Assembly (NCBI RefSeq): GCF_019218285.1
Contig: NZ_JAHUZG010000002.1
Span: 186,001 to 250,000, forward strand
Direction: 5' to 3'
DNA length: 64,000 bases
Source of the DNA: Antarctobacter sediminis
GTDB lineage: Bacteria; Pseudomonadota; Alphaproteobacteria; Rhodobacterales; Rhodobacteraceae
Part shown: positions 9,328-18,884 of the stretch, piece by piece
How positions within the stretch are numbered: position 1 is the stretch's first letter
Layout of the letters: every line of letters starts with the position of its first letter
Program-made: the position numbers and the translations under genes
Notes under the pieces: model-generated
What the model was told of the DNA's origin: nothing
Databases searched by the model: none
Seen by the model: the letters and a program-made list of their open reading frames with translations, nothing else

Positions 9328-9486
9328 CGCCGCCTGCGGGCCGCGCCAGATGCCCGCAAGCGCGGCAAATCCCCCTGCTTCGGTCCATCCGCGGGCAATT
9401 TTTCCTTGCCATGCCGCGAGTCCACCGCCTAGCCTGTGGTCCGACAACGGGAACGCGCGTTTTCTATGCCGCATCGAGGGCGCGCA

Positions 9487-9506
9487 CCCCGCAGGCTGCT
9501 GCGGGG
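9487..9506. repeat. Perfect hairpin upstream of xdhA, possible repeat remnant
   Basis: The 209-base gap between marR and xdhA holds an 8-bp perfect stem, CCCCGCAG-GCTG-CTGCGGGG, followed by TATATTGGTAAGG. It could end marR transcription, although no T-run follows. The stem plus TATATTGG also resembles the double-hairpin repeat family seen elsewhere in the window. The rest of the gap shows nothing recognisable. Confidence 0.4.
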
Positions 9507-9536
9507 TATATTGGTAAGGCGGCGGGTCACAGACAT

Positions 9537-10913
9537 ATGAATATCACCTTTCTTCTGAATGGAGAGAGCGTGGAACTGACAGAGGTTTCGCCCACCGAAA
9601 CACTGCTGGACTGGTTGCGCGAACGCCGGGGCCTGACCGGCACCAAGGAAGGCTGCAACGAAGGCGACTGCGGGGCCTGCACGGTCATGGTCACCGATGC
9701 GCGCGGCGCGCGGGCGCTAAACGCCTGTATCTTGTTCCTGCCACAACTCCACGGCAAGGCCGTCCGCACAGTCGAGGGACTGTCCGGTCCTGACGGCCAG
9801 ATGCACCCGGTACAACAGGCGCTGGTCGAACATCACGGCAGCCAGTGCGGGTTCTGCACCCCCGGCTTCGCGGTTTCGATGGCCACGGCACATCTGAATG
9901 GCGACACCAATGCCAAGGATGCACTGGCGGGCAACCTGTGCCGCTGCACCGGTTATGCGCCGATCCTGCGCGCGGCCGATGCGGCCGCCAAGGTCCCGGT
10001 TCCCGCTTGGATGGCCACCGATGCGACCTATGCCAACGGCGAAACGCCAAAGGCCCCCACCTCTTTCACGCCGGAAACCTCCGATGATCTGGCCCGGCTT
10101 TACGCCGAGATGCCCAAGGCCACGCTTGTGGCCGGGGCGACAGATGTGGGCCTGTGGGTCACCAAACAATTGCGCGATCTCGGCCCCGTCATTTTCCTCA
10201 ACCGGTGCGCCGACCTGCAAGAGATCGAGGAAACCGACAGCGAAATCCGCATCGGGGCCGGGGTCACGATGGATCGGGTCCATGAAGTGATGAAGACCCA
10301 CGCGCCCTCCTATTCAGAGATGATCCGCCGCTATGGCTCGACGCAGGTGCGCAATGCCGCGACCATCGGCGGCAATATCGCCAATGGATCGCCCATCGGG
10401 GACAACCCGCCCGCCCTGATCGCGTTGGGGGCCAGTTTGCACCTCCGCAAGGGCAGCGAAAGGCGCAGCCTGCCGATCGAGGATTTCTTTCTGGATTATG
10501 GCAAACAGGACCGGGCCCCGGGCGAATTCGTCGAGGCTGTCAGCCTGCCCAAACCGATGGGCGGTCTAAAAGTCTTCAAGCTGTCAAAACGGTTCGATCA
10601 GGATATCTCCGCCGTTTGCGGGGCTTTCAACCTGAACATTGAGGACGGCCGGGTCTCTGCCGCGCGCATCGCCTTTGGCGGCATGGCCGGAACGCCGAAA
10701 CGCGCAAGCAATGTCGAGGCCGCGCTGACCGGTCAGCCCTGGACCGAAGCCACATTGGCAGCCGTCGCGCCCGCCTGGGTACAGGATTTCAGCCCGATGA
10801 CCGACATGCGCGCCAGTGCCGACTATCGCCTGACCGCCGCCCGAAACATGCTGCACCGTCTTTGGGCCGAGGATCAGGGGCAGGCCACCAGCGTTCTGGA
10901 GGTGCGGGCATGA
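9537..10913 (+). CDS. xdhA: Xanthine dehydrogenase small subunit (2Fe-2S and FAD)
   Basis: XdhA carries electrons from the molybdenum subunit to NAD+ during oxidation of hypoxanthine and xanthine to urate. It has 458 residues. The plant-type ferredoxin domain supplies Cys40, 45, 48 and 64 (GCNEGDCGACTV). The second [2Fe-2S] domain supplies Cys104 and 107 (QCGFCTPGF) and Cys135 and 137 (LCRCTGY). A FAD domain follows, with GGNIANGSPIGDNPP. The ATG at 9537 is chosen because the protein then starts MNITFLLNGE, right at the ferredoxin fold. It is first in a closely packed unit and its TGA overlaps the ATG of xdhB. Confidence 0.95.
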   Translation: MNITFLLNGESVELTEVSPTETLLDWLRERRGLTGTKEGCNEGDCGACTVMVTDARGARALNACILFLPQLHGKAVRTVEGLSGPDGQMHPVQQALVEHHGSQCGFCTPGFAVSMATAHLNGDTNAKDALAGNLCRCTGYAPILRAADAAAKVPVPAWMATDATYANGETPKAPTSFTPETSDDLARLYAEMPKATLVAGATDVGLWVTKQLRDLGPVIFLNRCADLQEIEETDSEIRIGAGVTMDRVHEVMKTHAPSYSEMIRRYGSTQVRNAATIGGNIANGSPIGDNPPALIALGASLHLRKGSERRSLPIEDFFLDYGKQDRAPGEFVEAVSLPKPMGGLKVFKLSKRFDQDISAVCGAFNLNIEDGRVSAARIAFGGMAGTPKRASNVEAALTGQPWTEATLAAVAPAWVQDFSPMTDMRASADYRLTAARNMLHRLWAEDQGQATSVLEVRA

Positions 10914-13252
10914 GCGTTTCGAAACCCCTCCCGCATGATGCCGCAGCCCTTCATGTTACCGGCAAGGCGCGATATGTCGATGACATTCCGACCCCGGCGA
11001 ACTGCCTGCATCTGGCCTTTGGCCTATCGCCCATTGCCGCCGGCAAGCTAACCGGACTTGATCTGTCGGCGGTGCGCGCGGCACCCGGCGTTGTCGCGGT
11101 CTGGACCCGTGCGGACCTGCCCTCGGACTGTGATTGTTCACCTTCGGCCCATGACGAACCGCTGCTTTGCGACGGGACGATCCATTATCTTGGCCAACCG
11201 CTGTTTCTGGTTGCCGCCGACAGCCACCTTGCCGCGCGCCGCGCCGTTCGGTTGGCCGGGATCGAAACCGAGGAAACGGCCCCGATTCTGACGATAGAAC
11301 AGGCGTTGGCCGCCAATAGCCGGTTCGAGGAAGGCCCGCGCATCTGGGCGCGCGGCGATGCCGATTCCGCCATCGCCGCGGCCCCGCGCATCATCGAAGG
11401 CCGGATCGAGATGGGCGGACAAGAGCATTTCTATCTCGAAGGTCAGGCCGCGCTGGTGTTCCCGCAGGAAGACGGGGACATGCTGGTGCATTCCTCGACC
11501 CAGCACCCGACCGAGATCCAGCACAAGGTTGCGGACGCACTCGGCCTTGCAATGCACAACGTGCGGGTCGAAACCCGCCGCATGGGCGGCGGTTTCGGCG
11601 GGAAGGAAAGCCAGGGCAACGCTCCGGCGATCGCCTGCGCCGTTGCGGCATCGGCCACCGGGCGTCCGGCCAAGATGCGCTATGACCGCGACGATGACAT
11701 GGTCATCACAGGCAAACGCCATGACTTCCGCATCGACTACCGCGTGGGTTTCGATGAAACCGGCGTGATCCAGGGCATCGCGTTCGAACAGTATACCCGC
11801 TGTGGATGGTCGCAGGATTTGTCTTTGCCGGTGGCGGACCGCGCCATGCTGCATTCGGACAATGCCTATTTCCTGCCCGACGTGCGGATCGAAAGCCACC
11901 GGCTGCGGACCAACATGTGCAGTGCCACCGCCTATCGCGGCTTTGGCGGGCCGCAGGGTGTCGTCGGTATCGAACGGGTGATCGATCATATCGCGCATGA
12001 TCTGGGCCTTGATCCGCTGGAAGTGCGGCGGGTCAATTTTTACGATCCGATGGAGGGGGGCGCCGCCCCCCGCTCGGCCAAGCCGAGCCCCCCCGGAGGT
12101 ATTTCGGCCAAGAAGAAGCCCAGGAATGTCACGCCCTACGGTCAGGTGGTGGAGGATTTCATCCTGCACGAGATGACCGATGCGCTGGTCACCTCCAGCG
12201 ACTATGAGGCCCGGCGCGCGGCGGTGCGGGCCTGGAACGCCGCCAACCCGGTGTTGAAGAAGGGCATCGCCCTGACCCCGGTGAAATTCGGCATTTCGTT
12301 CACGCTAAGCCATCTCAACCAGGCGGGCGCCCTGGTGCATGTCTACCAGGATGGCTCGATCGCCATGAACCATGGCGGCACGGAGATGGGTCAGGGCTTG
12401 TTTCAAAAGGTGGCGCAGGTGGCGGCAACTGCCTTTGGCGTGCCGATAGAGACCGTCCGCATCACCGCCACCGACACCGCGAAAGTGCCCAACACATCGG
12501 CCACGGCGGCCTCGTCCGGGTCGGATCTGAACGGCGCGGCGGTGAAGATTGCCTGCGAGACGATCCGCGCCCGCATGGCGGAGCATCTGGCGCAGATGCA
12601 CCAGTGCAAACCCGAAGAGGTGGTTTTCGACGCAGGTCGCGTGCGGGCCGGAGCCGAGGAGATGAGCTTTGCCGAAGCGGCGGCGCATTGTTACGCGGGA
12701 CGGGTCAGCCTATCGGCCACGGGATTTTACAAAACGCCCAAGCTGAGCTGGGACCGGATCAGCGGCACCGGGCGGCCGTTCTATTATTTTGCCCATGGTG
12801 CCGCCTGCACCGAGGTGGTGGTCGACACGCTGACCGGCGAATACCGGATGCTGCGCACCGACATTCTGCATGACGCGGGCGCCTCGCTGAACCCTGCGCT
12901 GGATATCGGGCAGGTGGAAGGCGGGTTCATTCAGGGCGCGGGGTGGCTGACAACCGAGGAACTGGTCTGGGATGATCGGGGCCGTCTGCGCACACATGCG
13001 CCGTCGACCTACAAGATCCCGGCCTGCTCTGATGCGCCGGAGATCTTCAACGTGGCGCTTTGGGACGGGCGGAACCGCGAGGATACGGTCTATCGTTCGA
13101 AGGCGGTGGGCGAGCCACCTTTCATGCTGGGTGTATCGGCCCTGATGGCCCTCTCGGATGCTGTTTCGACCTGCGGACCCGGCTATCCGATGCTGGACGC
13201 CCCCGCCACGCCGGAACGGGTTCTGGCGGCGATCCGGCGGATGCAGTCATGA
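10910..13252 (+). CDS. xdhB: Xanthine dehydrogenase large subunit (molybdopterin)
   Basis: This is the molybdenum cofactor subunit, 780 residues, where purine hydroxylation occurs. Conserved active-site stretches are present: GGGFGGKES with the substrate Glu, AYRGFGGPQG with the Arg, and VGEPPFMLG near the C-terminus with the catalytic Glu. Residues about 382-404 are an in-frame insertion (GGAAPRSAKPSPPGGISAKKK) between FYDP and RNVTPYGQ. It is encoded by a copy of a GC-rich repeat also found in intergenic sites of the window. The reading frame continues and no active-site motif is touched, so function is probably kept. Overlaps with xdhA and xdhC indicate translational coupling. Confidence 0.95.
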   Translation: MSVSKPLPHDAAALHVTGKARYVDDIPTPANCLHLAFGLSPIAAGKLTGLDLSAVRAAPGVVAVWTRADLPSDCDCSPSAHDEPLLCDGTIHYLGQPLFLVAADSHLAARRAVRLAGIETEETAPILTIEQALAANSRFEEGPRIWARGDADSAIAAAPRIIEGRIEMGGQEHFYLEGQAALVFPQEDGDMLVHSSTQHPTEIQHKVADALGLAMHNVRVETRRMGGGFGGKESQGNAPAIACAVAASATGRPAKMRYDRDDDMVITGKRHDFRIDYRVGFDETGVIQGIAFEQYTRCGWSQDLSLPVADRAMLHSDNAYFLPDVRIESHRLRTNMCSATAYRGFGGPQGVVGIERVIDHIAHDLGLDPLEVRRVNFYDPMEGGAAPRSAKPSPPGGISAKKKPRNVTPYGQVVEDFILHEMTDALVTSSDYEARRAAVRAWNAANPVLKKGIALTPVKFGISFTLSHLNQAGALVHVYQDGSIAMNHGGTEMGQGLFQKVAQVAATAFGVPIETVRITATDTAKVPNTSATAASSGSDLNGAAVKIACETIRARMAEHLAQMHQCKPEEVVFDAGRVRAGAEEMSFAEAAAHCYAGRVSLSATGFYKTPKLSWDRISGTGRPFYYFAHGAACTEVVVDTLTGEYRMLRTDILHDAGASLNPALDIGQVEGGFIQGAGWLTTEELVWDDRGRLRTHAPSTYKIPACSDAPEIFNVALWDGRNREDTVYRSKAVGEPPFMLGVSALMALSDAVSTCGPGYPMLDAPATPERVLAAIRRMQS
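12055..12118 (-). repeat. GC-rich double-hairpin repeat inserted in frame in xdhB
   Basis: Two perfect stems occur in a row: GGGGGGC-GCC-GCCCCCC (12055-12071) and GCTCGGC-CAA-GCCGAGC (12072-12088). They are followed by CCCCCCGGAGGTATTTC and GGCCAAGAAGAAG. The same architecture, in reverse orientation, is at 23662-23711 and 61862-61919, both outside genes. Its length and phase leave the xdhB frame open. Confidence 0.75.
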
Positions 13253-14187
13253 GCTTTGACATTGACGGCCTGCGCCGCGCGGTCGACCGCCATGGCCGCG
13301 TTGCGCGTGTCGTCGTCGCAAGCGTCGCCGGGTCGGCCCCGCGCGAAGTGGGGGCCGCGATGCTGGTCTGGGACGGCGGACAAACTGGCACCATCGGCGG
13401 CGGCACATTGGAGTTCGAGGCCGCGCAAATGGCCCGCCACCGTGACGGGCTGACCCGTCATGCCCTGGGTCCGGACCTTGGCCAATGCTGCGGCGGCGCG
13501 GTGACGCTGTTGACAGAGCATTTCGACGCCGCCGCCCTGCAGGCCATCGAAGGGCACGAGGTCATCGCGCGCGGAACGGGCGAGATGCCTCTTGCGGTTC
13601 ACCGGCTGATCGACAGGGCGCGCGCGCGGGGAGAGATCCCCGCGCCGCAACTGGTGCAGGGCTGGATGGTGGAACCGGTCTTGCGCCCCGATTTCCCGAT
13701 CTGGATCTGGGGGGCTGGCCACGTTGGCCGCGCGCTGGTTTCGGTACTGGCGCCCCTGCCCCGCCTTGCGCTGACATGGGTGGACACCGGTCCGGACCGC
13801 TTTCCCGCCGAGGTGCCCGGAAACACCACGGTTCTGCCGGCCCCCTTCCCCGAGCGTGCCATACCCCTGGCCCCGAAGGATGCCGCGCACCTGATCCTGA
13901 CCTACAGCCACGAGATCGACTTTGCCCTGTGCCATGCGGCGCTGTCGCATGGGTTCGGCTTTTGCGGCCTGATCGGATCGGACACGAAATGGGCGCGTTT
14001 CCGCAAGCGATTGCAGTCGCTTGGCCACACCCGCGCCCAAATCGACGCCATTTGCTGCCCAATCGGGCAGAAAGCGCTGGGCAAACATCCGCAGGCCATT
14101 GCCATCAGTGTGGCCTCACAGATACTCAGCTTGCAGCAACAGAAGGAGCAAGCGTGGCAGACACCCTCCTCAGCCTCCAGGGTCTGA
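13249..14187 (+). CDS. xdhC: Xanthine dehydrogenase accessory protein XdhC
   Basis: XdhC binds molybdenum cofactor, promotes its sulfuration and loads it into XdhB; it is not part of the final enzyme. The 312-residue protein has the N-terminal XdhC/CoxI domain (VVVASVAGSAPREVGAAMLV), the conserved GQCCGGAVTLL, and a Rossmann segment IWGAGHVGRAL in the second half, followed by GLIGSDTKWARFRKRL. Its ATG overlaps the xdhB stop. The 3' end overlaps the ATPase gene by 34 bases, which ties purine oxidation and uptake into one transcription unit. Confidence 0.95.
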   Translation: MSFDIDGLRRAVDRHGRVARVVVASVAGSAPREVGAAMLVWDGGQTGTIGGGTLEFEAAQMARHRDGLTRHALGPDLGQCCGGAVTLLTEHFDAAALQAIEGHEVIARGTGEMPLAVHRLIDRARARGEIPAPQLVQGWMVEPVLRPDFPIWIWGAGHVGRALVSVLAPLPRLALTWVDTGPDRFPAEVPGNTTVLPAPFPERAIPLAPKDAAHLILTYSHEIDFALCHAALSHGFGFCGLIGSDTKWARFRKRLQSLGHTRAQIDAICCPIGQKALGKHPQAIAISVASQILSLQQQKEQAWQTPSSASRV

Positions 14188-15677
14188 CCAAGGTCTACCC
14201 CGGCGTGATCGCCAATGATGACGTGACCTTTGACATCGGTCGCGGCGAAATCCACGCGCTGCTTGGCGAAAACGGTGCCGGGAAATCGACGCTGGTCAAG
14301 ATGATCTACGGGCTGAATGCGCCGGACAAAGGGCAGATGTTGCTGGATGGGGCACCTTTTGCCCCGTCCAAGCCATCCGAGGCCCGGCAGGCGGGCATCG
14401 CCATGGTGTTCCAGCATTTTTCGTTGTTCGACGCGCTGGACGTGGCGGAAAACGTCGCCCTGGGGATGGAAACACCGCCGCCCATGTCCGACCTTGCCCG
14501 CCAGATTCGCGAGGTTTCGGAAACCTATGGCCTGCCGCTGGACCCGTCGCGCACCGTCGGCACCCTGTCGGCGGGGGAACGTCAGCGGGTCGAGATCATT
14601 CGCTGTCTGCTGCAAAACCCGCGCCTGCTGATCATGGACGAACCCACCAGCGTGCTGACCCCGCAGGAGGTCGACATTCTGTTCGAAACCCTGCGCAAGC
14701 TGAAGGCTGAAGGCACTTCGATCCTCTACATCTCGCACAAGCTGGAAGAGATCCGCGCGCTTTGCGACACCGCGACGATCCTGCGGCTGGGCAAGAAAGT
14801 GGCCACCTGCACCCCGGCCGAAACCTCGGCCCGGCAACTGGCCGAAATGATGGTGGGAGCAAGCTTTGCCACACCAGAGGCCAAGGGCGGCAAGACGGGA
14901 GACGTGCTGCTGGCGGTCAAGGACCTGAGCCTGCCTGCGCCCGGCGCATTTGGCACCCCTTTGCGCGAGGTCAGCTTCGAGATCTGCGCCGGCGAAGTTC
15001 TGGGCATCGGCGGCGTCGCTGGCAATGGTCAGGACGAACTGCTGAGCGCGCTTTCGGGCGAACGGCTTGCCCCGGCAGGCAGCATTCACCTTGAGGGCAA
15101 GGACATCAGCCGCGCCGGTCCGGTCGCACGGCGGGGGCTTGGGCTATTGTCCGGCCCCGAGGAACGGCTGGGCCATGCCGCCGCCCCGGATATGAGCCTG
15201 ATCGAAAACGGCGTGCTGACCGCTGCCCGCAGCGAAGGCATGCTGACGCGGGGCTTTATTTCCTGGGGCAAGGCCCGGCGTTTTGCCGAAGAGGTGATCG
15301 GTCATTTCGACGTGCGCACCCCCGGGCCGGGCACGGCGGCCCGCGCGCTGTCGGGCGGCAACCTGCAAAAATTCGTCGTCGGCCGCGAGATCCTGCAAGG
15401 CCCGCGGGTGCTTGTGCTGAATCAGCCCACGTGGGGGGTGGATGCGGCGGCGGCGGCCTTTATCCGTCAGTCCATCCTCGACCTTGCCGCCAAGGGCGGC
15501 GCCGTGGTTGTCATCAGTCAGGACCTTGACGAGTTGATGGAAGTCTCGGACCGCTTCGGGGCCCTGAACGAAGGCCGCCTGTCACCGACGCGCCCTGTCT
15601 CTAGTCTTGATATCGAACAGATCGGCCTGATGATGGGCGGCGCGCATGACATGGAGGTGGCGCATGTGGACGGCTGA
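14154..15677 (+). CDS. Two-domain ABC transporter ATPase, nucleoside/purine (BMP) type
   Basis: This 507-residue ATPase has two fused nucleotide-binding domains, as in the NupA/YufO and RbsA type. Domain 1 has Walker A GENGAGKST (38-46), signature LSAGERQRVE and Walker B LLIMDEPTSVL. Domain 2 is degenerate: GVAGNGQDELL lacks the Walker A Lys-Ser, and the Walker B region reads LVLNQPTWGVD, as is usual for this family. The GTG at 14154 with AAGGAG upstream is the likely start; the longer upstream frame only reads through xdhC. Xanthine, hypoxanthine or nucleosides are the probable cargo, given the xdh genes. Confidence 0.93.
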   Translation: MADTLLSLQGLTKVYPGVIANDDVTFDIGRGEIHALLGENGAGKSTLVKMIYGLNAPDKGQMLLDGAPFAPSKPSEARQAGIAMVFQHFSLFDALDVAENVALGMETPPPMSDLARQIREVSETYGLPLDPSRTVGTLSAGERQRVEIIRCLLQNPRLLIMDEPTSVLTPQEVDILFETLRKLKAEGTSILYISHKLEEIRALCDTATILRLGKKVATCTPAETSARQLAEMMVGASFATPEAKGGKTGDVLLAVKDLSLPAPGAFGTPLREVSFEICAGEVLGIGGVAGNGQDELLSALSGERLAPAGSIHLEGKDISRAGPVARRGLGLLSGPEERLGHAAAPDMSLIENGVLTAARSEGMLTRGFISWGKARRFAEEVIGHFDVRTPGPGTAARALSGGNLQKFVVGREILQGPRVLVLNQPTWGVDAAAAAFIRQSILDLAAKGGAVVVISQDLDELMEVSDRFGALNEGRLSPTRPVSSLDIEQIGLMMGGAHDMEVAHVDG

Positions 15678-15716
15678 CCCCAACCCGGCGGCAAACCCTG
15701 CACCCGGAGCCTTGTC

Positions 15717-16802
15717 ATGATCCGCCTTGAACGACGGCCCCAGCCTTCGCGCCTGTGGACCTACCTGACGCCGGTTCTTGCCGTGCTGTTGACCATGATC
15801 GTGGGCGGCGTTCTGTTTGCCTTTCTCGGGGCCAACCCGGTCGAGGCAATCCGCACGATTTTCTGGGATCCGATCTTCAACGCGCAATTCGCCGGGTTCA
15901 CGCGTCCGCAATTGCTGGTCAAGGCGGGGCCGTTGATCCTGATCGCCATCGGCCTGTCGATCGGTTTCCGGGCCGGGATCTGGAACATCGGCGCCGAAGG
16001 CCAGTATATCATGGGCGCCATCTGTGGCGCGGCGGCGGGCCTTGCCTTTTACCCTTCGGACAGCATCCTGATCTTTCCGCTGATGATTGTTGCCGGGGCA
16101 CTGGGCGGCTGGGCTTGGGCTATGATCCCCGCGGTGCTGAAAACGCGTTTCGGCACCAATGAGATCCTCGTTTCTCTGATGCTGGTCTATGTCGCCGAAA
16201 CAATCCTTGGGTCGGTTTCGACCGGGCTTCTGCGCAACCCCGAAGGGCGCGGCTTTCCGGGGTCGCGCAATTTCAAACAATGGGATGCGGCCCACAACAG
16301 CGACCTGATCGCCAACACGGGCATGCACTGGGGCGTTGTCTTTGCCTTCATCGCGGTGATCGGGGCCTATGTTTTGTTGTCACGCCATATGCTGGGCTTC
16401 AACATCCGCCTGACCGGCGAAGCCCCCCGCGCGGCGCGTTTCTCGGGTGTGAACCCGGCGCGGATCGTGCTGATCTGCCTTGGTATCTCGGGGCTGCTCG
16501 CCGGCATGGCGGGACTGTTCGAGGCCACCGGCCCCGCCGGACAGATCAGCATCGACTTCAACTCGGGCTACGGATTCACGGCGATCATCGTCGCCTTCCT
16601 TGGCCGGTTGAACCCTATCGGCATCCTTTTGGCGGGGCTCCTGATGGCGCTGACCTATATCGGTGGAGAGCTGGCGCAGTTGATGCTGGGCCTGCCCGGC
16701 GCTTCGATCCAGCTGTTCCAGGGGATGCTGCTGTTCTTCCTGCTGGCGATGGATGTCTTCACCAATTTCCGCCTGCGCTGGTCAAAGAGAGAGATCGCCT
16801 GA
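15717..16802 (+). CDS. ABC transporter permease, nucleoside/purine type
   Basis: This 361-residue inner-membrane permease is of the BPD_transp_2 family (NupB/YufP type). About nine hydrophobic segments are seen, the first near residues 16-39. The family-typical GLSIGFRAGIWNIGAEGQY and FGTNEILVSLMLVYVA stretches are present. It forms the membrane channel together with the next gene, whose ATG shares one base with this stop. The ATG at 15717 follows CCGGAG with suitable spacing. Confidence 0.93.
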   Translation: MIRLERRPQPSRLWTYLTPVLAVLLTMIVGGVLFAFLGANPVEAIRTIFWDPIFNAQFAGFTRPQLLVKAGPLILIAIGLSIGFRAGIWNIGAEGQYIMGAICGAAAGLAFYPSDSILIFPLMIVAGALGGWAWAMIPAVLKTRFGTNEILVSLMLVYVAETILGSVSTGLLRNPEGRGFPGSRNFKQWDAAHNSDLIANTGMHWGVVFAFIAVIGAYVLLSRHMLGFNIRLTGEAPRAARFSGVNPARIVLICLGISGLLAGMAGLFEATGPAGQISIDFNSGYGFTAIIVAFLGRLNPIGILLAGLLMALTYIGGELAQLMLGLPGASIQLFQGMLLFFLLAMDVFTNFRLRWSKREIA

Positions 16803-17725
16803 TGGACCTGAGCTCGATCAACCCGATCCTTCTCGTGGCCTCGATCATGGTGTCTGCCACGCCCATCCTGCTCGCCGCCATCGGCGAGATGGTGGTCGAA
16901 AAGTCCGGCGTTCTGAACCTTGGCGTCGAAGGGATGATGATCACAGGCGCGGTGGTGGGCTTTGCGATTGCGGTGAATTCCACCTCTCCGGCGCTGGGTT
17001 TTGTCGCGGCGGCCGCGGCAGCGGCGCTCTTGTCGCTCGCTTTTGCGCTGCTGACGCAGTTCCTGCTGTCCAATCAAGTGGCAACGGGGCTGGGCCTGAC
17101 GCTGGTGGGGCTGGGCCTGTCCAGCCTGATCGGCAAACCCTACGAAGGCATGAAAAGCCCCACCCTGCCGAAACTCGACATCCCGGTCCTGTCCGACATT
17201 CCCGCGCTGGGCCGCATGTTCTTCAGCCATGACCTGATGGTCTATTTCAGCCTCGCGCTGGTCGTCGCGGTCTGGGCCTTTCTGAAATACACCCGCGCCG
17301 GGCTGATCCTGCGCGCCGTCGGCGAAAGCCACGACAGCGCCCATGCGCTGGGCTACAAGGTGGTCTACATCCGCGTTCTGGCAATCCTCTTTGGCGGCGC
17401 CTGCGCGGGCCTTGGCGGCGCCTATCTCAGCCTCGTGCGCGTGCCGCAATGGACCGAGGGCATGACCGCCGGCGCAGGCTGGATCGCACTGGCCATCGTG
17501 GTCTTTGCCTCGTGGCGGGCGGGCCGCGTCGCCATCGGCGCTTATCTGTTTGGCGGGGTCACGGTGTTGCAGCTGAACCTGCAAGCCGCAGGCGCGAACG
17601 TGCCGGTCGCGCTGCTCTCGGCCTCGCCCTATCTTGTCACGATCCTCGTGCTCGTGATCATCTCGGCCCGTGGGGCGCATGGCGCGCCCGCTTCGCTGGG
17701 CCGGCCCTTCCACGCCTCGCACTAG
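16802..17725 (+). CDS. ABC transporter permease, nucleoside/purine type (second)
   Basis: This is the second, shorter permease of the importer, 307 residues (NupC/YufQ type). It contains GEMVVEKSGVLNLGVEGMMITGA, a hallmark of the family, and about eight membrane segments. The start overlaps the previous stop by one base, so the two permeases are translationally coupled. With the upstream ATPase and downstream binding protein it completes one ABC importer. Confidence 0.93.
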   Translation: MDLSSINPILLVASIMVSATPILLAAIGEMVVEKSGVLNLGVEGMMITGAVVGFAIAVNSTSPALGFVAAAAAAALLSLAFALLTQFLLSNQVATGLGLTLVGLGLSSLIGKPYEGMKSPTLPKLDIPVLSDIPALGRMFFSHDLMVYFSLALVVAVWAFLKYTRAGLILRAVGESHDSAHALGYKVVYIRVLAILFGGACAGLGGAYLSLVRVPQWTEGMTAGAGWIALAIVVFASWRAGRVAIGAYLFGGVTVLQLNLQAAGANVPVALLSASPYLVTILVLVIISARGAHGAPASLGRPFHASH

Positions 17726-17759
17726 GGGCCAATACTTGAACCACCAACAGGGGAAATCC

Positions 17760-18836
17760 ATGAAAAGAAGAACACTCCTCTCCACCGCCGCCCTTGCGCT
17801 GACCCTTGGCTTCGGCTCTGCCGCCGCGGCTCAGGATGTCACCGCGGGCTTCATCTACGTCGGCCCGGTGGGCGACGGCGGCTGGACCTATGAACACAAC
17901 GAAGGACGTCTGGCCGTCGAAGAGCATTTTGGCGACAAGGTCAAAACGATCTTCCAGGAAAGCGTGCCGGAAGGTGCTGACGCCGAGCGCGCGATCACCC
18001 AGATGGCGCTGTCGGGTGCGGACATCATCTTTACCACCTCCTTCGGTTACATGGATCCGACCATCGCCGTGGCCGAAAAGTTCCCGAACGTAAAGTTCGA
18101 GCACGCCACCGGCTACAAGCGCGCCGACAACGTCAGCGTCTACTCGGCCCGTTTCTACGAAGGCCGCGCCATTCAGGGCCACATCGCGGGCAAGATGACC
18201 AAGACCAACAAGGTTGGCTACATTGCGTCCTACCCGATCCCCGAGGTCATCCGCGGCATCAACTCGGCCTATATCCACGCCAAGAAGGTGAACCCGGATG
18301 TCGAGTTCTCGATCATCTGGGCCTACACTTGGTTCGATCCGGCCAAGGAAGCCGACGCCGCCCGCGCCCTGATCGAAAACGGCGCCGACGTGATCCTTCA
18401 GCACACCGACTCGACCGCGCCGCAGGCCGCCGCCGCCGAGGCGGGCAATGTCATCACCTTCGGGCAAGCCTCGGACATGGGTGAATACGCGCCCATGCCG
18501 CGCGTTTCCTCGATCATCGACAACTGGGCGCCCTATTACATTGCGCGCGTTCAGGCGGTGATGGACGGAAGCTGGACCAGCAGTGACACCTGGGACGGCA
18601 TCGGCCCGGGCATGGTCGGTATCGGTGAAATCTCGGACGCGGTCCCGGCAGAGGTCAAGGCCGAGGCACTGGCCATGAAAGACGCCATCGCCGCTGGGGA
18701 TTATCACCCCTTCACCGGCCCGCTGAACAAGGCCGACGGCACGCCCTGGCTGGCGGATGGCGAAGTGGCCGATGACGGCACCCTGCTGGGCATGGATTTC
18801 TACGTCGAAGGCATCAACGCCGAGATCCCGCAGTAA
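17760..18836 (+). CDS. BMP family periplasmic substrate-binding protein
   Basis: This 358-residue protein has a signal peptide (MKRRTLLSTAALALTLGFGS, cleavage near AAAAQD). The mature protein begins VTAGFIYVGPVGDGGWTYEH, typical of the BMP/PnrA-like family that binds nucleosides and purines. The conserved FGYMDPTIAVAEKFPNVKFEH and YSARFYEGRAIQGHIAGKMT stretches are present. It lacks a lipobox, so it should be soluble in the periplasm. It is last in the xdh/transport unit, with GGGGAAA before the ATG. The ligand is inferred from context to be a purine base or nucleoside. Confidence 0.93.
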   Translation: MKRRTLLSTAALALTLGFGSAAAAQDVTAGFIYVGPVGDGGWTYEHNEGRLAVEEHFGDKVKTIFQESVPEGADAERAITQMALSGADIIFTTSFGYMDPTIAVAEKFPNVKFEHATGYKRADNVSVYSARFYEGRAIQGHIAGKMTKTNKVGYIASYPIPEVIRGINSAYIHAKKVNPDVEFSIIWAYTWFDPAKEADAARALIENGADVILQHTDSTAPQAAAAEAGNVITFGQASDMGEYAPMPRVSSIIDNWAPYYIARVQAVMDGSWTSSDTWDGIGPGMVGIGEISDAVPAEVKAEALAMKDAIAAGDYHPFTGPLNKADGTPWLADGEVADDGTLLGMDFYVEGINAEIPQ

Positions 18837-18884
18837 CCTACTATCCGGCACCCCTGTCCCATGTGGGACTCGGGCCATGGTTTC

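Noticed and set aside
13485-14153. N-terminal extension of the ATPase gene into xdhC
   Set aside because: The extension is Arg/Pro/Gly-rich and reads xdhC in another frame; the GTG at 14154 with AAGGAG gives the proper N-terminus.
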